Shown: in pieces, positions 61,085 to 64,000 of the stretch
Layout: every line of letters begins with the position of its first letter
Numbering within the stretch: position 1 is the stretch's first letter
Origin: Proteromonas lacertae
Lineage: Eukaryota > Sar > Bigyra > Opalinata > Proteromonadidae
Assembly: GCA_002245135.1 (NCBI GenBank)
Contig: NGBS01000003.1
Coordinates: 124,001-188,000, forward strand
DNA: 64,000 bases
Reading direction: 5' to 3'
Notes under the pieces: model-generated
Seen by the model: only the letters and a program-made list of their open reading frames with translations
Told to the model about the DNA's origin: nothing
Database searches by the model: none
Translations under genes and position numbers: made by a program

Positions 61085-62193
61085 TATCTCTCAATGAGGA
61101 TAAACGAATAAACTGAATTATATTAATTTTTATTCAAACAAAAATCTATTATTATCTATGATGGTTACTAGCTTTTCTAAGAGAGAATTATATTATATTT
61201 TTATTTTATATTATATATGCTAATATTATATAGAAGGTGAAGAAGAAGAGGATGAGGAAGAAGAAGAGGAAGATGAAGAAGAGGAGGAAGAGGAAGAACA
61301 AGAAGAGGAAGAGGAGGAGGAGGAAGAAGAAGAAGAGGAAGATGAAGATGATGAAGGATCATCAGAAGCATTACCTCAAATCTGCTCACAGAATGGATTA
61401 GTTGTTAAAGGATCATTCAGTCGTGAAGATGGTCAAACATACTTCAATATGCAATTCGTTAATAAGAGTGGACAAGATCTTAGCCAATTCGCCATTCAAT
61501 TTAATAAGAATACATTTGGATTAAAACCTGATGAAGCTTCTTTCAAATGTAAAGTTGGTAGTGGAGGTAAAGGAAGTTATGATTTACCAGTAAGTGCTGT
61601 TCCTGCTCAAGTTAAACCAGGTGCACCATCTAATGAAGTATATTATTAATTATTAATTATATAAATACATAATGAAAACTCTATGAAAGTTAAAATACTG
61701 ATATAATGAGTCTGATATTTGATGTTACTCTTTTATTACTTGAGAGTTATATTTATTTCTTATACATATATATATATAATTGAATATTTATATTTATATT
61801 CAATAGGTTCAAATCGCTATGAAGACTCAAGTTGGTGTATTAAATATGACAGCTGCTATTCCAATTCACTCCATCTTTGGTGAGAAAGGTCAAATGCCAG
61901 CAGCTGCTTTAGGTAAATTATGGCAATCATCTCCAGATAGTGCTGGTTCAAGAAAGATATTCGCTGTAGGAAAACCATCTAAAGATGCAATTACAAAGAA
62001 ATTACAACAAAACAATATGTTCTTCAGTACTGAATTGAATGGAGCTATGTATTATTCTGCTAAAACTATTACTAATCAACCATTCGCTTTAGAAATTAGA
62101 GTGAAAGGAAGTCAAGCTCAATGTATTATCAAGAGTGCTGCTATTAATCTTTCAAATATATTGAATGAAGAAGTTGAACAAATTTTAGGTTAA
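59231..62193 (+). CDS. Beta-adaptin (AP-1/AP-2 beta subunit)
   Basis: Four exons (introns 45, 181 and 169 nt) give about 855 residues. The trunk begins [20 protein letters not shown] and continues with [40 protein letters not shown] and [20 protein letters not shown], all diagnostic of beta-1/beta-2 adaptin. The solenoid ends at [20 protein letters not shown]. The hinge is an unbroken acidic run of about 45 residues, with no LLNLD-like clathrin box. The appendage then starts near [20 protein letters not shown] and ends in [11 protein letters not shown]. The subunit joins cargo-sorting AP complexes at the trans-Golgi or plasma membrane. One shared AP-1/AP-2 beta is known in several protists. 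Confidence 0.93.
61677..61748. repeat. AACTCT...AGAGTT inverted repeat in a beta-adaptin intron
   Basis: AACTCT (61677-61682) and AGAGTT (61743-61748) bracket 60 nt inside the 169-nt intron. The other long beta-adaptin intron (61053-61233) has CTCTC and GAGAG arms at a wider spacing. The pattern parallels the element in the long galactokinase intron. Confidence 0.35.
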
Positions 62194-62349
62194 GTTAAAT
62201 AAATAAAGAATATATATATAAATATAACACACAGTTTCTTAATTATTTGAGAATCTATATGTTTTTTTATGGTTTGAATTAATCAATGAAAATACATAAT
62301 CAATATTATTTAAATTATATTCATATATATTCTCATCAATTAACAATAC

Positions 62350-62757
62350 TATGTGCCATCATCTTCTGGAGTTGCTAGAATTGTATTTAAAAAAGCAGGC
62401 ATTGTGGATGGAACAGAAACAGCAAGCCCAATAAAAGCCATTTTCATAATCTAATATAAAATGAATATAATACACTCATTTCATTGGTTTTAATTGTTTT
62501 GCATAGAGATCTAACCATTGCTCTTGGTCTTTCAGACATTTTCACTACAGTTTGATAAGATTTACTAGAAGTATCTAATTTATTAGATTATACCTTTCTT
62601 TAAGTGTAACAACTCGTTTAACACATGTTTTAATAATAGGACTTCTACGAAAGAATCTATTCATCACAAAAAAAGCACTTAGAAATGACTAAAAATTATT
62701 TATTCAATATAGTTTTAAATCATTTCTATTTAAAAAATATACTCTTTTGAAATCCAT
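62350..62757 (-). CDS. Small basic protein of unknown function (100 aa)
   Basis: Four small exons joined by introns of about 53, 29 and 23 nt give about 100 residues and a closed frame. The start is MDFKRSFLSAFFVMNRFFRR, followed by IIKTCVKRVVTLKE, RPRAMVRSLCKTIKTNEMS and a hydrophobic C-terminal helix MKMAFIGLAVSVPSTMPAFL ending TPEDDGT. The basic, amphipathic start would suit a mitochondrial inner-membrane protein. No family recognised. The gene is convergent with beta-adaptin, 157 nt apart. Confidence 0.5.
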
Positions 62758-62980
62758 TTTGACATTTCTCTATTTTGTTATATGGTGAATAATGATGTTT
62801 TTAATGATGTTATTTGTTATGTGTAAAACATTTTAAATTAATATAAAGTGATAAATTCAATAATTTTAAAAACTTGTTTAATACTTGATTAAGACGTAGT
62901 TCTTTTGGTGTAAAGTGAATAACGAAATTTATAAACAATAACTCATCGTTGTTTACACGTTAGACATGGTTGTTTTTTAA

Positions 62981-62998
62981 GCTTGAGAAGGAGCTTGA
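62981..62998 (+). promoter_or_regulatory. Tandem GCTTGA motifs upstream of the PH-domain gene
   Basis: GCTTGA occurs at 62981 and again at 62993 (AAGCTTGAGAAGGAGCTTGA). They lie 40-52 nt before the ATG at 63033, the commonest position of this motif in the window. Confidence 0.4.
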
Positions 62999-63032
62999 TA
63001 AAACAAATCTTTTGTTTTTTCTTTATTGAATA

Positions 63033-64000
63033 ATGTCTGAAACGCAAAGAGAATATTTGAAAGTTGGATTTATGGATAAGAGGGTATCTTTACGGTGTTA
63101 TGTTTAGGGTCATATAGTAAAAAACTGGAAGAGAAGATATTTTATCTTAACATCAAGTGAGCTATCCTATTTTACTGTATGCTTTTGTTTTTAGTAATGC
63201 ATAAATAATAGGATGAGAAGATGAAATCCAAGCAAAAGACCATTCCTCTCGATGTTATTGGTACAGTCAAACCAGGACGTGATGAGGATGATCATCGTAT
63301 ATAAATAAACTGAATCTAATCAATTAATAGCGAATATTATTAATGTAACAACAGACAGTGATGAATATTTATTTTCTTGTGAATCATCTCAAGAACGTGA
63401 ATCATGGATCAATTGTATACAAGCAGCAAGGTCTAGTAATCCATTAACAAGTACTTCAAAGATGGTATACGCCAGATATCATCAAGAAGAAACTCCAGAA
63501 GCAACAAATGCTTATTACAATCGATTAGTGTTGAATTTCTGTGAAGCAAAATCTGCTAGTGCATATTTAGATAGTTTACTCTGTTTAACAGCATTCTTTG
63601 CAAGAATATACTCCACTCATTCAAAAGTTGTAATTGATTATGAATCTGCTTCATTAAGATGTGACCATATATTAGAGACTGTTAAAAAGCAAAGGGAATA
63701 TGCACAAACACATGCAATGTGGAGTGATAAGATTGAAAATGTTTATTTTGATTTTATTGATGTTGTAACATCGTTACAAGATAAAATGTATTTTATATGT
63801 TTTAATATTTATTTATTCTTTTTCTATTAGTAAATATGCAATTCAGATGAGTCAAGCAATTGCTTCTGGTGCTGAAGAAGCTAAAATGTCACCTGATACA
63901 CCATCTAGTGAGAGTAAAGAAAGTAAAGATAATGATCCAAGTATACCCAAAACAGGATTCTTTAAACATTATGTATATATATTAATAATTATTATTGTGT
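63033..64000 (+). CDS. PH-domain protein (3' end outside the window)
   Basis: At least five exons. Residues about 8-110 form a pleckstrin-homology domain: YLKVGFMDKR, GHIVKNWKRRYFILTSSELS YFTDEK, IPLDVIGTVKPGRDEDDHR, EYLFSCESSQERESWINCI with the invariant Trp in the last helix. PH domains bind phosphoinositides or proteins at membranes. A helical domain follows (KMVYARYHQEETPEATNAYY, AYLDSLLCLTAFFARIYSTH, LQDK/KYAIQMSQAIASGAEE) that I cannot assign. The Ser/Glu-rich linker and GFFKHY segment at the edge show that the gene continues. Confidence 0.8.

Overview
This window is nuclear DNA from an AT-rich, flagellated, mitochondriate protist. About 30 genes lie on both strands, each with its own promoter region, and many are divergent or convergent pairs. 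Nearly all coding regions are cut by very short introns, mostly 19-62 nt, that start GTAT/GTAA and end in TAG. Joining exons by eye gives reading frames that close exactly in almost every gene. TAA, TAG and TGA all end genes, so the code looks standard. I saw no tRNA, rRNA, CRISPR or transposon. A secreted EGF-repeat protein (52.7-53.8 kb) has the cysteine layout of stramenopile (heterokont) mastigoneme proteins. With the ciliary genes this suggests, but does not prove, a heterotrophic stramenopile.

Layout. 0-5.2 kb: the edge of an unidentified gene, a PP2C phosphatase with zinc finger, the GPI-anchor acyltransferase GWT1/PIGW, histone stem-loop binding protein (SLBP), and a mitochondrial-type glycyl-tRNA synthetase divergent from SLBP. 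5.2-13.9 kb: accessory genes, namely a double-NTPase Crinkler/RHS-like protein and a 1572-residue pseudokinase fused to putative-Ig (He_PIG) repeats. 13.9-22.3 kb: a zinc-ribbon/PH-like protein and a 2298-residue Glu/Lys repeat protein. 22.5-32.9 kb: mainly housekeeping genes (SET/NAP1, mitochondrial PheRS, a ubiquitin-S27a fusion with a divergent ubiquitin, RPL13, Rpt4, galactokinase, a Tlg2/syntaxin-16-like SNARE) plus an EF-hand-like protein. 33-46.8 kb: a small coiled-coil protein, a choline-transporter-like protein, an EF-hand-like gene with a paralogue at 54 kb, a pseudokinase-LRR protein, a WW/C2HC protein and a kinesin relative without a P-loop. 46.8-64 kb: a coiled-coil protein, a PKG-type kinase, the mastigoneme-like protein, an EEP-fold nuclease/phosphatase, L-rhamnose mutarotase, a CFAP157-like ciliary protein, beta-adaptin, a small unknown protein and the start of a PH-domain gene.

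The strongest unusual signal is at 52.9-56.2 kb. Two neighbouring genes read as intact proteins only if one nucleotide is skipped at an in-frame TGA, three times in the mastigoneme-like gene and once in the EEP gene. This could be +1 frameshifting at UGA, decay of both genes, or local assembly error. Other leads: two pseudokinases whose introns fall at the same place in successive repeats, a ubiquitin-S27a precursor without the LRGG junction, a tail-anchored galactokinase, an E2F-type site by the SLBP start, and a recurrent CAAGC/GCTTG motif upstream of genes.
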